Counted from the stretch's first letter, positions 8,273 to 14,835 are shown. The stretch: 17,159 nt of DNA from Bacteroidota bacterium (GCA_023417955.1 JAEZDW010000313.1:1-17159), one strand, 5' to 3'. Program-made: numbers and translations. Notes: a model not told the origin generated them from the letters alone.

Positions 8273-8851
8273 ATGAATACACGATTTCTGATTTTGATTC
8301 TGACCCTGTTGTCAGCATGTGTGGAGAAGCAGCCATCAATCGACGGAAGCAGGCTTAACCGGGCAGAGTATGATGCCTTAATGATGAGACTTCTCCCGTA
8401 CGTGGTAAAGAAGCCAGATCACATCAAATATGATGAACGTTTTGATCCGGGATTAACGGAGTATTATCGGAACCTGGCTTCAGCATCGAATGCGAGACTG
8501 CGATTCTACTATGCGAATGACACAGCAAACTTCTTTTTCTTCGAACATCGTGACTTGTCCAGTTTGTATGAGCACTACCGTGGACTCGGAGGATACTTTA
8601 GGGAAGACGACAAGGGCAGTATTACATTGCTAAATCTGCTCTATCACACGCCACGGTTTACGTCAGCCGAAATGGCTGCAAAAGGAGAGTTGCTTTTTAA
8701 AGAAATGATCGCCCGTGGAAATGTAGATGCTTTCTTAGGTCGCCGGGACTTAATTCACGCTCCCAACAAGGATTTCTATTACGATACGCATCGAAACCGT
8801 TGGGACTACACTCAGAACTCCTCGTGGAGGTTTCTTAGGGAGGAGAATTGA
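8273..8851 (+). CDS. Small lipoprotein of unknown function (192 aa)
   Basis: The ATG at 8273 is needed because residues 1-16 form the lipoprotein signal (MNTRFLILIL, then LLSAC with Cys at 16). The mature part is rich in Tyr, Phe, Arg and Asp, for example 'LRFYYANDTANFFFFEHRDL', 'YEHYRGLGGYFRED' and a C-terminal 'DFYYDTHRNRWDYTQNSSW'. I recognise no family. Its position directly after the beta-helix lipoprotein suggests an accessory role in the same uptake locus. It lies behind a strong terminator hairpin that touches its start codon, so its expression is probably lower or conditional. No promoter is visible in the 50-base gap. Confidence 0.8.
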   Translation: MNTRFLILILTLLSACVEKQPSIDGSRLNRAEYDALMMRLLPYVVKKPDHIKYDERFDPGLTEYYRNLASASNARLRFYYANDTANFFFFEHRDLSSLYEHYRGLGGYFREDDKGSITLLNLLYHTPRFTSAEMAAKGELLFKEMIARGNVDAFLGRRDLIHAPNKDFYYDTHRNRWDYTQNSSWRFLREEN

Positions 8852-8854
8852 ACG

Positions 8855-8945
8855 TTCTTCTTTGTGTGTTTCTGCTGTTTCTGTGATTCCATTTTTGTTT
8901 TTCGCACAGATGACACGGAGAACACAGAAAAGCCAAAGAAATCAG
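8855..8945 (-). repeat. Single CACAGA/TTCTGTG-type repeat element, inverted relative to the 14525-14835 array
   Basis: On the plus strand a TTCTGTG-like arm (8855-8890) is followed by a T-rich spacer and then a CACAGA-like arm (CACAGATGA, CACGGAGAA, CACAGAAAA from about 8906). Read on the minus strand it lines up with the units at 14525-14835, including the string TCTGTGCGAAAAA. The arms can pair, so the element may also work as a bidirectional terminator between the convergent genes that flank it. Confidence 0.75.
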
Positions 8946-8946
8946 T

Positions 8947-9630
8947 CTAATTTACTTCTCCCTGTCGCTGTTTGTGCATCTCGACAACTTTCCGGATTTG
9001 TTCAGCGGCCACAGCGATCGAGTCCTGCACTTTCTTATTCTCTTCAAGTTTCCTTAGAAGCGTCTCGTGTTCGAGTTTGTTGTCTTCAAGAGCCTTTTCG
9101 AGATTTACCTTTTCCTTCTTGTTGTTTTCCAGTTTGGTGTTCAGGCTTTTGTTTTCGTTAAGGAGGCGCTGTTTAGTACGTTCCACCGTTTGACGTGCCT
9201 TTTCCGATTCATCGATCTGTACCTGAATTTTGTCGCGATAAAATTTCACACCGAAATCTTTCATCAATGATTCCAGCGATTTCATAATCTTGTCAGCATC
9301 GTTTTTCTGGTCGGCGTCAAAACCGAGCCACGCCATTCCCGAATTTCCGGTACCGCGTATCGTGCCCATCACTAAGGGGACAGTCAATCCGTCAATGCTT
9401 GCCTCCGGGATCGTGATATATTCACCCTGTCTGACCTTGCCAATGGGTTTCAAAAATTTCAGGAATGCCGCGTTAATATCAGCGACGGTTCCGTCGAGGT
9501 CAACCCCATAGCCATTCATTTCCACACCCTTAATTGTCATTGTTTCCTTCCGGACCTTCACCGTCTGAGACAAGACCGGTTCACAGAAGACCAATAAAAT
9601 CAACAGAACAAAAAATATTCTCGTTGGCAT
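8947..9630 (-). CDS. Secreted protein with C-terminal coiled coil, unknown function (227 aa)
   Basis: The ATG at 9630 opens a Sec signal peptide (MPTRIFFVLLILLVF, likely cleavage VLS-Q at 21/22) with no lipobox. Residues 25-135 form a compact domain containing 'VEMNGYGVDLDGTVADINAA', 'GEYITIPEASIDGL' and 'GNSGMAWLGFDAD'. Residues about 136-225 are a long charged coiled coil with heptad-like Leu spacing ('LENNKKEKVNLEKALEDNK'). I do not recognise the family; periplasmic location is inferred. The last codon lies only a couple of bases from the inverted repeat element. The gene is divergent from the epimerase gene, with 68 bases between 9630 and the chosen GTG. Confidence 0.85.
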   Translation of the reverse strand: MPTRIFFVLLILLVFCEPVLSQTVKVRKETMTIKGVEMNGYGVDLDGTVADINAAFLKFLKPIGKVRQGEYITIPEASIDGLTVPLVMGTIRGTGNSGMAWLGFDADQKNDADKIMKSLESLMKDFGVKFYRDKIQVQIDESEKARQTVERTKQRLLNENKSLNTKLENNKKEKVNLEKALEDNKLEHETLLRKLEENKKVQDSIAVAAEQIRKVVEMHKQRQGEVN

Positions 9631-9698
9631 ACGCTTAAAGATTTAGACATCTTATTTTGAGGTACAAGGATTGTGAAAAAGCAGTAATTCGCAAAGCA

Positions 9699-10607
9699 GT
9701 GGCAAAAATACTTATTACAGGTGCCTCCGGAATGATCGGGACTCACCTCAACAGATTTCTGAAGGATGCCGGTCACGAGGTTGTCTTTCTTTCACGATCG
9801 CGAAAGGGTCATTCAACGAACACGTTTCTTTGGAACCTGGATGAGAATTTCATTGAGCCTGGTGCCTTCGACGGCGTGGACACGATTGTTCACCTGGCTG
9901 GCGCCGGAATAGCTGAGAAGCGCTGGACCAAAGAAAGGAAGAAGGAATTGCTTGACAGTCGCGTTTTGTCCACCAGGTTGTTGATTGAAACCCTTAAGAA
10001 GACGGATCACCAGGTGAAGGGCATCGTCTCTGCCTCAGCAATTGGTTACTACGGATTTCATAATGAGGATCAAGCGCTTAAGGAAACGGACGCGCCGGGA
10101 ACAGATTTCCTTGCAGGCGTTGTCAAAAGTTGGGAGGACGAAGTCCACCGGTTCGGCGAGTTGGGGATACGTCTCGCGATAATGCGCATTGGCATCGTGC
10201 TAAGTGCGGATGGTGGTGCGTTCAGCGAGATTGCTCGACCAATCCGATTTCATATAGGGGCTCCGTTAGGATCGGGAAATCAACACATGAGCTGGGTCCA
10301 TATCGACGACGTATGCCTCATGTTTCAAAAAGCAATTGAAGACGAGACGATACATGGCATCTACAATGTAGCCGGGCCGTATTCGGTTACGAATCACGAA
10401 TTTACAAATGCAATCGCCACGCGAATGAGAAGGCGTATTCTGTTACCACCAGTTCCGGGTTTTTTATTAAAAATCGCGTTTGGTGAAATGGCAGATCTGG
10501 TACTGCGCGGAAGCATCGTATCTTCGGAAAAAATACAAAAGGCGGGATATCGGTTTCGGTATGATAAACTTGAAAAGGCTATCGATGCGCTTCTTTCAAA
10601 CAAGTGA
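9699..10607 (+). CDS. TIGR01777 family NAD(P)-dependent epimerase/oxidoreductase (YfcH/SDR39U1-like)
   Basis: I place the start at the GTG at 9699, which gives MAKILITGASGMIG and 302 aa, the usual family length. A TTG at 9657 would add 14 residues that homologues lack, and no ATG fits. The Rossmann glycine motif GASGMIG is at residues 8-14. 'VHLAGAGIAEKRW' (about 64-76) and 'SASAIGYYG' (111-119) are signatures of this extended short-chain dehydrogenase subgroup; the usual YxxxK active site is replaced by the YYG region. The C-terminal 'GEMADLVLRGSIVSSEKIQKAG' is the family's conserved end. It is cytoplasmic and its physiological substrate is unknown. A TATTTTG box at 9653 may be the promoter. 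It converges with the GH130 gene, with 5 bases between stops. Confidence 0.9.
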   Translation: MAKILITGASGMIGTHLNRFLKDAGHEVVFLSRSRKGHSTNTFLWNLDENFIEPGAFDGVDTIVHLAGAGIAEKRWTKERKKELLDSRVLSTRLLIETLKKTDHQVKGIVSASAIGYYGFHNEDQALKETDAPGTDFLAGVVKSWEDEVHRFGELGIRLAIMRIGIVLSADGGAFSEIARPIRFHIGAPLGSGNQHMSWVHIDDVCLMFQKAIEDETIHGIYNVAGPYSVTNHEFTNAIATRMRRRILLPPVPGFLLKIAFGEMADLVLRGSIVSSEKIQKAGYRFRYDKLEKAIDALLSNK

Positions 10608-10612
10608 GACCG

Positions 10613-11728
10613 TTAACGTTGCTCAGCCACTGCGACGGCAATCTTCGAGTCCGCGGTTCCGTAATACAAGAACCATTTGCCGTTGAAAGGGACCATCCCC
10701 TCAAGGAAACAAACCTGGTTAACCTGCCCCGTTGTTTCATATGGACGATCCGGCCGGATGAAATTTGCTTCAAGTCTGTTGATTAAACGCGAAGGATCAT
10801 TGTGGTCGAATAAGGCTTGCCCTCCGCAGTAAGCTCCTGCGACAAGGTTGGGATCACCACCCGCCTCCAGGTTCATGCCGTTATAAATCAGCAGAATACC
10901 TTCTTTTCGAATAAGGGCGTAAGGCCCGCTTTCTACGAGCCTGCTGTCAAAGTAGCCCGGCCGTGGTGACAAAACCGGTTTCAGCGAATCTCCCTGCGTG
11001 AGCGGACTCCAGTTAATCAAATCATCGGAGGTTGCCATAAAGAGATGGGTATCTCCAAAGTACATCCAGTATTTTCCATTAACCTTCCTGGCTACAATGC
11101 GATCTCCTTCCCGCTCCGCGACTATGGCTCCCGACTTGCTCCAAAGGTTCTTGAATTTTCCCTGCAACACCGGTCCGTGTTTCGCCCAGCTTCTGAGGTC
11201 GCCGGATGTTGCCAGCATCAGTCGCGCGATGCTACCATCGTATGAAGTGTAAGTCATTACGTATTGTCCGTCTTCAGTTTCCACGACACGCGGATCTTCA
11301 CAGCCGCCTTCCCACTCATAGCGTTTGAGGCTATCATTCTCGGGGTAGAATACCGGTGCGGTTTGTTTTTCAAAACGAAGACCGTCGCTGCTTATCGCAA
11401 GACCGATGCGTGAAGTGCCGGCATATCGGCCGATCGTATCTTCGGCGCGGTACAGGAGATGCACCTTGTTCTCCCGTACGATAGCGGCAGGGTTGAAAAC
11501 GTCCTTGTTTTCCCAGGCGATAGTACGACCAAGGATCGGACATGTGAACGTGTTGTCACATGCCTCAAGTACCGGGTTTACGGAGTCTGCCTTTGTGAAC
11601 GGTAAGATTGCCCATGATGTTGAGTCAACGCCAGCGACGCTGCCATCCGTAGCAGGACGGCATTGAATCAAAATGGTGGTGAATACAAATCCGCACAAAA
11701 TCTTGAAGTAGTTTACTTTTTGTACCAT
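10613..11728 (-). CDS. GH130 family glycosidase/phosphorylase, secreted lipoprotein
   Basis: The protein has 371 aa from the ATG at 11728. The N-terminus has a hydrophobic signal ending LIQC (Cys 23). Gln before the Cys is not canonical for signal peptidase II, so lipidation is likely but not certain. The five-bladed propeller of GH130 is shown by 'NKVHLLYRAED' (87-97), 'GGCEDPRVV' (141-149, containing the catalytic-region Asp), 'MLATSGDLRSW', 'FMATSDDLINWSPL' and 'GILLIYNGMN'. Family members phosphorolyse or hydrolyse beta-mannosides; whether this one is a phosphorylase or a hydrolase depends on phosphate-binding residues that I cannot align by eye. An exported form fits hydrolysis better, since free phosphate is scarce outside the cytoplasm (inference). 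No other glycan-utilisation genes lie nearby. Confidence 0.9.
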   Translation of the reverse strand: MVQKVNYFKILCGFVFTTILIQCRPATDGSVAGVDSTSWAILPFTKADSVNPVLEACDNTFTCPILGRTIAWENKDVFNPAAIVRENKVHLLYRAEDTIGRYAGTSRIGLAISSDGLRFEKQTAPVFYPENDSLKRYEWEGGCEDPRVVETEDGQYVMTYTSYDGSIARLMLATSGDLRSWAKHGPVLQGKFKNLWSKSGAIVAEREGDRIVARKVNGKYWMYFGDTHLFMATSDDLINWSPLTQGDSLKPVLSPRPGYFDSRLVESGPYALIRKEGILLIYNGMNLEAGGDPNLVAGAYCGGQALFDHNDPSRLINRLEANFIRPDRPYETTGQVNQVCFLEGMVPFNGKWFLYYGTADSKIAVAVAEQR

Positions 11729-11760
11729 CCTTGTATATTCGTTTACCGAATGTAAAAATT

Positions 11761-12525
11761 ATGAAGTCGAGAAAGAAAAGTAAGACAAAAGAAGTTTCCA
11801 AAGAGATATCGCAGGAGGCGTTATTGGAGGAAGAGAAAATCCGGAACGCCTTTAAGGATAAAGACTGGGCTGAAATTAAGGGCGCCAATAGCTGGATGAT
11901 TTTTAAGGTCATGTCAGAATTTGTGGAAGGCCTTGAAAAGCTTGCAAAGATTGGCCCATGTGTTACCATTTTTGGTTCAGCTCGTGTAAAGCCAAGTCAT
12001 CCTTACTTTAAGATGGCTGAGCAGATTGCATTCAAGCTCGTGCAGCATGGATATGGTGTGATCACCGGTGGTGGCCCCGGTATTATGGAAGCTGGTAACC
12101 GCGGTGCATACAAAGCCAAAGGAAAATCGGTTGGTCTGAATATATTTCTGCCGCACGAACAGAAGGGTAACCCGTACATAGATCCCGACAAGCTTATCAC
12201 ATTTGATTACTTCTTCGTACGGAAGACAATGTTCATGAAATACTCGCAGGGATTTATTGTCATGCCCGGCGGATTTGGAACGCTTGATGAATTGACGGAA
12301 GCGTTGACACTGATCCAAACAAAGAAGATCGGACGCTTTCCGATTGTCATGGTAGGAAAAAAGTTCTGGGGCGGGCTGGTCGACTGGTGGAAGAAGGTGT
12401 TAACTGAAGAACGGATGATTGCCGTTGAAGATCATGATCTCTTCAATGTTGTTGATACGCCGGAAGAAGCAGTGAAAGTTATCGACGACTTCTACTCAAA
12501 GTATCTGCTATCACCAAACTTTTAA
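11761..12525 (+). CDS. LOG family protein (TIGR00730-type, possible nucleoside 5'-monophosphate phosphoribohydrolase)
   Basis: The ATG at 11761 (MKSRKKSK) gives 254 aa. After a Lys-rich, probably disordered tail (1-25) comes the LOG Rossmann fold: 'CVTIFGSARVKPSHPYF' (67-83), 'GGGPGIMEAGNRGA' (103-116) and the signature 'PGGFGTLDE' (169-177). LOG enzymes cleave the N-glycosidic bond of cytokinin-type or purine nucleotides, releasing base and ribose 5-phosphate; bacterial members are often annotated as lysine decarboxylase, which is wrong. The PGGxGTxxE and upstream Arg/Glu residues are intact. The stop codon lies 3 bases before selD, so the two are co-transcribed. The start is 32 bases from the divergent GH130 start; TATATTCG at 11734 is a possible -7 box with one mismatch. 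Confidence 0.92.
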   Translation: MKSRKKSKTKEVSKEISQEALLEEEKIRNAFKDKDWAEIKGANSWMIFKVMSEFVEGLEKLAKIGPCVTIFGSARVKPSHPYFKMAEQIAFKLVQHGYGVITGGGPGIMEAGNRGAYKAKGKSVGLNIFLPHEQKGNPYIDPDKLITFDYFFVRKTMFMKYSQGFIVMPGGFGTLDELTEALTLIQTKKIGRFPIVMVGKKFWGGLVDWWKKVLTEERMIAVEDHDLFNVVDTPEEAVKVIDDFYSKYLLSPNF

Positions 12526-12528
12526 GTC

Positions 12529-13560
12529 ATGGACGATATCCGGCTTACCCAATACAGCCATGGAGCGGGATGTGGCTGCAAGATTTCTCCGGCCGTTCTT
12601 GATTCCATTCTTCATTCTGAAGTTCCAAAAGAATTTTTCTCAGCGCTGTTGGTTGGAAATGATTCCCGCGACGATGCTGCGGTTTACGATCTCGGTGACG
12701 GAACTTGTATCGTGAGCACAACGGATTTCTTTATGCCGATTGTGGATCATCCGGAAACCTTTGGGGCAATTGCATCTGTAAATGCCATCAGCGACGTGTA
12801 TGCCATGGGTGGTGAACCGTTGATGGCGATCGCGATCCTCGGATGGCCTGTGAATTCGGTCCCGCCTGAAATAGCGCGCAGGGTGATGGACGGAAGTAAG
12901 CAGGTGTGTTCAAAGGCTGGAATTCCTCTCGCTGGTGGACATAGCATCGATTGCCCAGAGCCTGTTTTTGGCCTCGCTGTAACGGGAAAGGTGCGCCGCG
13001 AAAACCTCAAACGAAACGACTCGGCACGTCCAGCGTCGTTGCTATACCTTACAAAGCCGTTGGGAATCGGAATAATCACTACTGCTCAGAAAAAAGGCAT
13101 CGTTAAAGAAGATCACTTTAGGACTGCAGTCGATACGATGCTTTCGTTAAATCAATTTGGTTCGAAGGTGGCCTCGCTTGATTACGTAAGTGCAATGACC
13201 GACGTCACGGGGTTCGGCCTGCTTGGTCATCTTTGTGAAATGTGTGAAGGCAGCGGACTTTCAGCAAGGATTTCTTTTGACAAGGTTCCAAAATTTCCGT
13301 TTCTGCAGGAGTATATCGAACAAAAAAGCACCCCCGGTGGTACATCTCGCAACTGGGATAGTTATGGCAGGAAAATCAGCGCCGTTACTTCGGGACAACG
13401 AGCAATCCTTGCGGATCCTCAAACCAGTGGAGGCCTTTTGTTAGCAGTGGATATAAATAGGCGCAATGAATTCGAAAAGTTCGCTGCGTCTCATGGATTG
13501 AATCTCACTCCGTTTGGTGAACTTCACCAAAAGGCAGACGTGATAGTCGAGGTGGTCTGA
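12529..13560 (+). CDS. selD: Selenide, water dikinase (selenophosphate synthetase)
   Basis: The enzyme makes selenophosphate from selenide and ATP, the selenium donor for selenocysteine and for 2-selenouridine in tRNA. The 343 aa match the usual length of about 345. The N-terminus 'RLTQYSHGAGCGCKISP' carries the catalytic Cys and Lys at C15 and K18, equivalent to E. coli C17 and K20. The Cys is coded TGT, so this is the Cys form and not a selenoprotein. 'GGHSIDCPEPVFGLAVTG', 'TDVTGFGLLGHL' and 'LADPQTSGGLL' confirm the AIRS/PurM fold. It starts 3 bases after the LOG gene in one operon. selA, selB and mnmH/selU are not in the window, so which selenium use it serves is open. Confidence 0.96.
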   Translation: MDDIRLTQYSHGAGCGCKISPAVLDSILHSEVPKEFFSALLVGNDSRDDAAVYDLGDGTCIVSTTDFFMPIVDHPETFGAIASVNAISDVYAMGGEPLMAIAILGWPVNSVPPEIARRVMDGSKQVCSKAGIPLAGGHSIDCPEPVFGLAVTGKVRRENLKRNDSARPASLLYLTKPLGIGIITTAQKKGIVKEDHFRTAVDTMLSLNQFGSKVASLDYVSAMTDVTGFGLLGHLCEMCEGSGLSARISFDKVPKFPFLQEYIEQKSTPGGTSRNWDSYGRKISAVTSGQRAILADPQTSGGLLLAVDINRRNEFEKFAASHGLNLTPFGELHQKADVIVEVV

Positions 13561-13598
13561 TTGAAGTCTTAATAACCAGTGGAGAGGGAAAAAACTCA

Positions 13599-13629
13599 GC
13601 GTTGAGCGAAAACGATTTCGCCCCAACGC
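13599..13629 (+). other. Two-part RNA hairpin after selD
   Basis: The outer stem is GCGTTG (13599-13604) with CAACGC (13624-13629). The inner stem is GCGAAA (13606-13611) with TTTCGC (13616-13621), loop ACGA. The next T-run begins about 20 bases later, so this is not a canonical intrinsic terminator, though it lies 39 bases after the selD stop. Confidence 0.6.
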
Positions 13630-13740
13630 AGTCAATGCCGAAGCGAAAATTTTTTCAAACTTTTTTTCCTGCCGTAATCTGATTCCGAAATCGTTTTAGT
13701 GATTAAAGAATACGGTTGACCTGGATAAGCGCTGCAACCA

Positions 13741-13787
13741 ACCAGGGTGGTACACGGCGATTCGTATCCTGATCAGGGATTTATTTC
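13741..13787 (+). promoter_or_regulatory. T-box-like antiterminator/terminator motif (tentative)
   Basis: The sequence has AGGGTGGTAC (13744-13753), close to the conserved T-box AGGGTGGnACCGCG. ACG (13754-13756) can pair with CGT (13763-13765). AGGG (13744-13747) can pair with TCCT (13767-13770) with one G-U pair, which leaves the TGG-containing segment as a bulge, as in T-box antiterminators. ATCCT (13766-13770) can instead pair with AGGGAT (13775-13780, one bulged G), followed by TTATTT. A canonical stem I with its AGTA motif is not visible upstream, and T-boxes are not known to me from Bacteroidota, so this may be coincidence. Confidence 0.25.
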
Positions 13788-13867
13788 CGTACTTTGTAGG
13801 ACCAGACCCTCTCCTTAAGACATACTAATTTTTCAAAACACCGAACAGGTATCATTTTTATCAGGGC

Positions 13868-14404
13868 ATGGATCACACACATTCATTCGTTTACAATGAA
13901 AGCGAGGCAGCGAAGATTGGAAGGAGGACCGGCATTTCGTTCGCTGCACTCGGCATACTAATAGCAAATATCCTTGTCACAATTTTTGTTTCTGTCGACG
14001 GAGGATTTGGCAATGGCATTGTGTGGTTTCTGAACTTTGACTATTGGCCAAGTTTACTGGTCGGCGTTGTGGCAGTTTTTCTGGTCAGCTATTTTTTATG
14101 TGGCCGGGCTGCCGCAGTTGTAGTTACCCGGAAAAAGAACGAAGTGTGGGTGGGGTCAGCAACGGCGATAACAGTATTGTTTGTATCCGGACTTGTGGCT
14201 GGTCTGTTTCTGTTGCTTCAGAAGATTATTTCCGGATCAACCGATTCTTTACTCCTAATTGATTTTGTTTTATTGCCGGCATTGATTTTAACATTTTACG
14301 GTTTCCTTCCTGCATCGATCCTCGGAATCTGCTTCGGAGTAGTGGTTAAGAAGAAGGCAAGTACTCCTGAGACAACGTCAACACATGAAGTTGCAGCAGC
14401 ATAG
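13868..14404 (+). CDS. Four-TM integral membrane protein of unknown function (178 aa)
   Basis: The ATG at 13868 begins a His-rich, polar N-terminus (MDHTHSFVYNESEAAKIG). Hydrophobic segments lie at about 23-43, 60-80, 97-117 and 128-160; the last could be one long or two short helices. Short basic turns (RKK at 88-90, KKK at 161-163) suggest their orientation, with both likely cytoplasmic. The C-terminal tail is Thr/Ala-rich and polar. No motif or family is recognised. The leader of several hundred bases upstream is unusually structured, and a strong terminator lies 26 bases after the stop, so this is probably a single-gene transcript. Function unknown. Confidence 0.8.
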   Translation: MDHTHSFVYNESEAAKIGRRTGISFAALGILIANILVTIFVSVDGGFGNGIVWFLNFDYWPSLLVGVVAVFLVSYFLCGRAAAVVVTRKKNEVWVGSATAITVLFVSGLVAGLFLLLQKIISGSTDSLLLIDFVLLPALILTFYGFLPASILGICFGVVVKKKASTPETTSTHEVAAA

Positions 14405-14423
14405 CGTCTGAAATAACTGATCT

Positions 14424-14464
14424 AAAAAAAGGGCGGGGACTATAAAGTAACCCGCCCTCATTTT
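14424..14464 (+). terminator. Bidirectional intrinsic terminator
   Basis: GGGCGGG (14431-14437) pairs perfectly with CCCGCCC (14451-14457) around a 13-base A/T-rich loop. A T-rich tail (TCATTTT) follows on the plus strand. Seven A precede it (14424-14430), giving a T-run on the minus strand, so it can act in both directions. Confidence 0.88.
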
Positions 14465-14524
14465 ATCTGCGTGATTTTTATTCGGCGACAGCCAACTTTT
14501 CATTCGGGCGTTCGAAAGTATCTT

Positions 14525-14835
14525 TTGCACGCCGTACCTTGTATCTGTGCGGAAAAGAAAAAGGGACTCACAGGGCACACAGAAAGCACAGAAATCACAG
14601 AAAAACCACAGAAGGGCAGACTGCTCATGTTAGAAGGTTCCGTGGCTTCTCTGTGCATTCCGTGTAATCTGTGCGAAAAAAGAAAAAAGGGGACTCACAG
14701 GGCTCACAGAAAACACAGAAAGCACAGAAAAAACACAGAAGGGGAGAGTGCTCATGTTAGAAGGTTCTGTGGCTTCTCTGTGCATTCCGTGTATTCTGTG
14801 CGAAAATAAAAAAAACGGATTCCCGGAAATCACAC
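14525..14835 (+). repeat. Tandem array of about 125-bp CACAGA/TTCTGTG units
   Basis: Two nearly identical units begin at 14545 and 14669 (spacing 124 and 127 bases), with a degraded third beginning at 14796 and a degraded left edge from about 14525. Each unit reads CTGTGCG, a purine-rich A/G spacer, a 9-base-period series of CACAGAAAN, a unique block TGCTCATGTTAGAAGG, and a series of TTCTGTGNN. The CACAGA and TTCTGTG series are complementary, so strong hairpins can form within and between units. Nothing here looks coding: open frames through the array follow the 9-base period. The array fills most of the 493-base gap between 14404 and 14898. Confidence 0.88.

Larger units (their letters stand above)
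13561..13867. other. 307-base gene-free region with structured RNA elements between selD and the next gene
   Basis: I find no reading frame worth calling and no tRNA. The region holds a two-part hairpin at 13599-13629, two T-runs (13650-13655 and 13661-13667), a 10-base inverted repeat linking 13611-13620 with 13686-13695, and a T-box-like motif with terminator-like stem at 13741-13787. A TACTTTG at 13790-13796 resembles a shortened -7 box, 71 bases before the next ATG. The hairpins could end the LOG-selD transcript, form a leader for the 13868 gene, or both. Confidence 0.6.

Noticed and set aside
8862..9161. Plus-strand open frame over the repeat and the coiled-coil gene
   Set aside because: It begins in the repeat element and then runs antisense to the well-supported secreted protein gene at 8947-9630.
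12571..12579. Selenocysteine in SelD
   Set aside because: The active-site codon is TGT (Cys) and the frame has no internal TGA.
13750..13775. tRNA T-arm (GATTCGTATC resembles the T-loop)
   Set aside because: The flanking bases do not form a 5-bp T stem, and no acceptor stem or anticodon arm can be built around it.
14471..14809. Open frames through the repeat array with His-Arg-Lys-type repeats
   Set aside because: The apparent protein repeat simply reflects the 9-base DNA period. The sequence is an inverted repeat, and frames are open on both strands, as expected of low-complexity DNA.
14525..14835. CRISPR array
   Set aside because: The periodicity is 9 bases inside units of about 125 bases. 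There are no 25-40 base direct repeats with unique spacers and no cas genes.
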